A stretch of 7,912 nucleotides of DNA from Erysipelotrichaceae bacterium (GTDB lineage Bacteria > Bacillota_I > Bacilli_A > Erysipelotrichales > Erysipelotrichaceae), in contig JAFWKS010000312.1 of the NCBI GenBank assembly GCA_017511325.1, positions 1-7,912 on the forward strand, in the 5' to 3' direction. Positions 6,614 to 7,912 of the stretch are shown here, piece after piece (positions within the stretch are counted from its first letter, which is position 1; every line of letters starts with the position of its first letter). The notes under the pieces were generated by a model. It searched no databases, had not been told where the DNA came from, and saw only the letters and a program-made list of their open reading frames with translations. A program made the translations under genes and the position numbers.

Positions 6614-6647
6614 TTGATCAGGAAAACGCTTACAGTTGGTCAGGAAA
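6614..6647 (+). repeat. Two-copy direct repeat TTGRTCAGGAAA upstream of aguA
   Basis: TTGATCAGGAAA (6614-6625) and TTGGTCAGGAAA (6636-6647) match at 11 of 12 positions, with starts 22 nt apart, close to two helical turns. The second copy runs into the aguA ribosome site. The spacing places both copies on the same DNA face, as expected for a protein that binds tandem sites. No binding protein is identified. Confidence 0.45.
6620..6634 (+). promoter_or_regulatory. Probable cre site (CcpA binding) before aguA
   Basis: AGGAAAACGCTTACA fits the Bacillota catabolite-responsive consensus WTGNAANCGNWNNCW at all fixed positions except one (G instead of T at position 2). It lies 27 nt before the aguA start, downstream of the regulator's terminator, a position where bound CcpA would block initiation or elongation. 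Agmatine deiminase operons of lactic acid bacteria are known to be carbon-catabolite repressed, which fits. A -10-like TACAGT (6631-6636) overlaps the site, but I see no good -35 partner. Confidence 0.6.
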
Positions 6648-6661
6648 GGAAATAATTATTT

Positions 6662-7759
6662 ATGGCAAAGAGAATTGAAGGAACAACGCCAAGAGAAGAC
6701 GGGTTCCGCTGGCCTGGTGAATTTGAACCCCAGAGTCAGGTTTGGATGATCTGGCCTGAAAGACCGGATGTCTGGAGAGACGGAGGCAAACCGGCGCAGG
6801 AAGCCTATTCCAATGTTGCAAAGGCTGTTTCGCAGTTTACACCGGTCACGATGCTGGTATCAGCAGAACAGTACGCGCATGCGCGCAATGTCCTGCCTCC
6901 TGAGATCAGAGTCATCGAAATGTCTAATAATGACGCCTGGTTCCGTGATACCGGACCGACTTTCATCAAGAACGACAAGACCGGTGAGATCAGAGCCTGT
7001 GACTGGGCATTCAATGCCTATGGCGGTTTCTACGATGGACTTTACTTCCCATGGGACAAGGATGATGCATTGGCCCAGAAGGTCTGCGATATCGAAGGTA
7101 TCGATACCTACCGTACAGCTGATTTCGTATTGGAAGGCGGTTCCATCCATGGCGATGGCGAAGGAACGATGCTGACAACTGAGATGTGCCTGTTGTCACC
7201 GGGCAGGAATCCTCACCTCAGCAAGGAAGAGATCGAAAAGAAGATGTATGACTATCTCTCAATCGATAAAGTCATCTGGATCAAGGATGGTATCGACCCT
7301 GAAGAGACGACCGGACACGTTGATGATGTCGCATGCTTCGCAAGACCTGGTGAAGTCATCTGCATCTGGACTGATGATCCGGATAATTCTTTCTATCAGC
7401 AGTGCCATGACGCCTATGAGACTTTGTCCAACGCTACAGATGCCAAGGGCAGAAAACTCAAAGTGCACAAACTGACGATGCCTAAGAAGGATGTCACCAT
7501 CGGCAAGGATTTCACGATCGACTATGTTGAAGGTTCACTTCCTAGAGAAGAAGGCGATATCTGTATCGCATCATATCTTAACTTCCTGATCACCAATGAC
7601 GGCATCATCTGTCCGCAGTATGATGACGAATATGATGAACTGGCAATAAGACAGCTGCAGGAGATCTTCCCTGACAAGAAGGTCGTAGGTGTCAAATCAA
7701 GAGAAGTCGTTTATGGCGGCGGCAATATCCACTGTATTACACAGCAGCAGCCTAAATAA
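6662..7759 (+). CDS. aguA: Agmatine deiminase (agmatine iminohydrolase)
   Basis: This 365-residue cytoplasmic enzyme hydrolyses agmatine to N-carbamoylputrescine and ammonia. It belongs to the guanidine-modifying (peptidyl-arginine deiminase-like) fold. The conserved family features are all visible: the opening DGFRWPGEFEPQ and WMIWPERPDVWRDGGKPAQ, WFRDTGPT with Asp96, LEGGSIHGDGEGT (157-169), TTGHVDD with His219 and Asp221, and GGGNIHCITQQQP with nucleophile Cys358. The length equals that of characterised bacterial enzymes. ATG 6662 is preceded by the purine run AGGAAAGGA (6642-6650), slightly far at 11 nt but clear. In agmatine deiminase pathways, putrescine carbamoyltransferase and carbamate kinase then yield ATP and putrescine, and the released ammonia counters acid. 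A permease gene follows after 24 nt with no terminator, so the two form an operon. Upstream lie a probable cre site and a direct repeat. Identification is very secure. Confidence 0.98.
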   Translation: MAKRIEGTTPREDGFRWPGEFEPQSQVWMIWPERPDVWRDGGKPAQEAYSNVAKAVSQFTPVTMLVSAEQYAHARNVLPPEIRVIEMSNNDAWFRDTGPTFIKNDKTGEIRACDWAFNAYGGFYDGLYFPWDKDDALAQKVCDIEGIDTYRTADFVLEGGSIHGDGEGTMLTTEMCLLSPGRNPHLSKEEIEKKMYDYLSIDKVIWIKDGIDPEETTGHVDDVACFARPGEVICIWTDDPDNSFYQQCHDAYETLSNATDAKGRKLKVHKLTMPKKDVTIGKDFTIDYVEGSLPREEGDICIASYLNFLITNDGIICPQYDDEYDELAIRQLQEIFPDKKVVGVKSREVVYGGGNIHCITQQQPK

Positions 7760-7783
7760 TAGATACAAGAAAGGGAAATATTT

Positions 7784-7912
7784 ATGAACAACAAAAAAGT
7801 TTCACTGACTAAGACCGTATTGTTTACAGTTTGCTCGATCCTGGTCTTAGACTCGTTTGTGGCTCCGACGATCATCGGTGTTTCATCGATCTCGATCTGG
7901 ATCATCTCAGCC
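7784..7912 (+). CDS. APC-superfamily permease, N-terminal fragment (3' truncated), possible agmatine/putrescine antiporter
   Basis: Only the first 43 codons are in the window and the frame is open at the edge. After a basic, polar start (MNNKKVSLTKT) comes the first transmembrane segment, with VCSILVLDSFVAPTIIGVSS then ISIWIIS. The short break around APTIIG, with small residues, resembles the unwound substrate-binding part of helix 1 in APC-superfamily amino acid/polyamine carriers. AAAGGGA at 7771-7777 is a good ribosome site for ATG 7784. Its place 24 nt after aguA suggests that it imports agmatine in exchange for putrescine, as AguD does in lactic acid bacteria. The family call rests on a short fragment and the substrate on context; a general amino acid permease is the alternative. 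Confidence 0.75.
   Translation, partial: MNNKKVSLTKTVLFTVCSILVLDSFVAPTIIGVSSISIWIISA

Noticed and set aside
6560..6661. Clear sigma-A promoter for aguA
   Set aside because: TTGATC 6614-6619 has no -10 partner at 17 nt, and TACAGT 6631-6636 has no -35 partner, so no promoter is called although one is expected here.
6768..7175. 135-codon + strand ORF inside aguA
   Set aside because: Out-of-frame shadow of a very well conserved enzyme; the composition is rich in Arg, Ser and Met and not protein-like.
7711..7905. Minus-strand ORF over the aguA end and permease start
   Set aside because: It runs antisense through the aguA C-terminus with its catalytic Cys and the permease start with its ribosome site; no supporting signal.

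Overview
The window is a compact, single-strand stretch of a bacterial chromosome: every gene I can support reads on the + strand. The standard code applies, since tryptophan is TGG throughout and TGA is used as a stop. The mix of families points to a Bacillota (Firmicutes) genome of moderate GC: a two-gene heterodimeric ABC exporter, a UmuC-like polymerase followed by a YolD-like protein, an RpiR-type regulator, a probable CcpA cre site and an agmatine deiminase. An Erysipelotrichia-like or clostridial gut or oral anaerobe is a reasonable guess, but the sequence does not fix the genus.

Region 1 (2-4737) is a four-gene unit with overlapping ends. A 5'-truncated ABC exporter half overlaps its partner half by 11 nt. 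The partner overlaps a Y-family translesion DNA polymerase gene by 1 nt (TAATG), and that gene overlaps a YolD-like gene by 4 nt (ATGA). The two ABC halves have complementary defects: the first lacks the catalytic Glu and the switch His, and the second carries LSQGQ in place of LSGGQ. This is the expected pattern for one degenerate and one active ATP site. The polymerase has an intact active site and a QFDLF clamp-binding motif. Tight packing implies that drug or lipid export and mutagenic DNA repair are transcribed together.

Region 2 (4738-5643) begins with a strong potential RNA hairpin that would bury a near-perfect Shine-Dalgarno sequence. An unrecognised lipoprotein gene with an unclear start codon follows.

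Region 3 (5644-7912) looks like an agmatine-use locus. An RpiR/SIS-domain regulator, apparently with a leaderless or nearly leaderless start, ends in an inverted repeat and is followed by a Rho-independent terminator. Next comes a control region with a cre-like site embedded in a 22-nt-spaced direct repeat, then agmatine deiminase (aguA). After a 24-nt gap comes the start of an APC-type permease cut by the window edge, plausibly an agmatine/putrescine exchanger. Putrescine carbamoyltransferase and carbamate kinase, the usual partners, are not inside the window.

No RNA genes, insertion sequences, CRISPR arrays or phage structural genes were seen. No gap between genes exceeds 300 bases. The least expected observations are the exporter-polymerase operon, the SD-burying hairpin and the layered control region before aguA.
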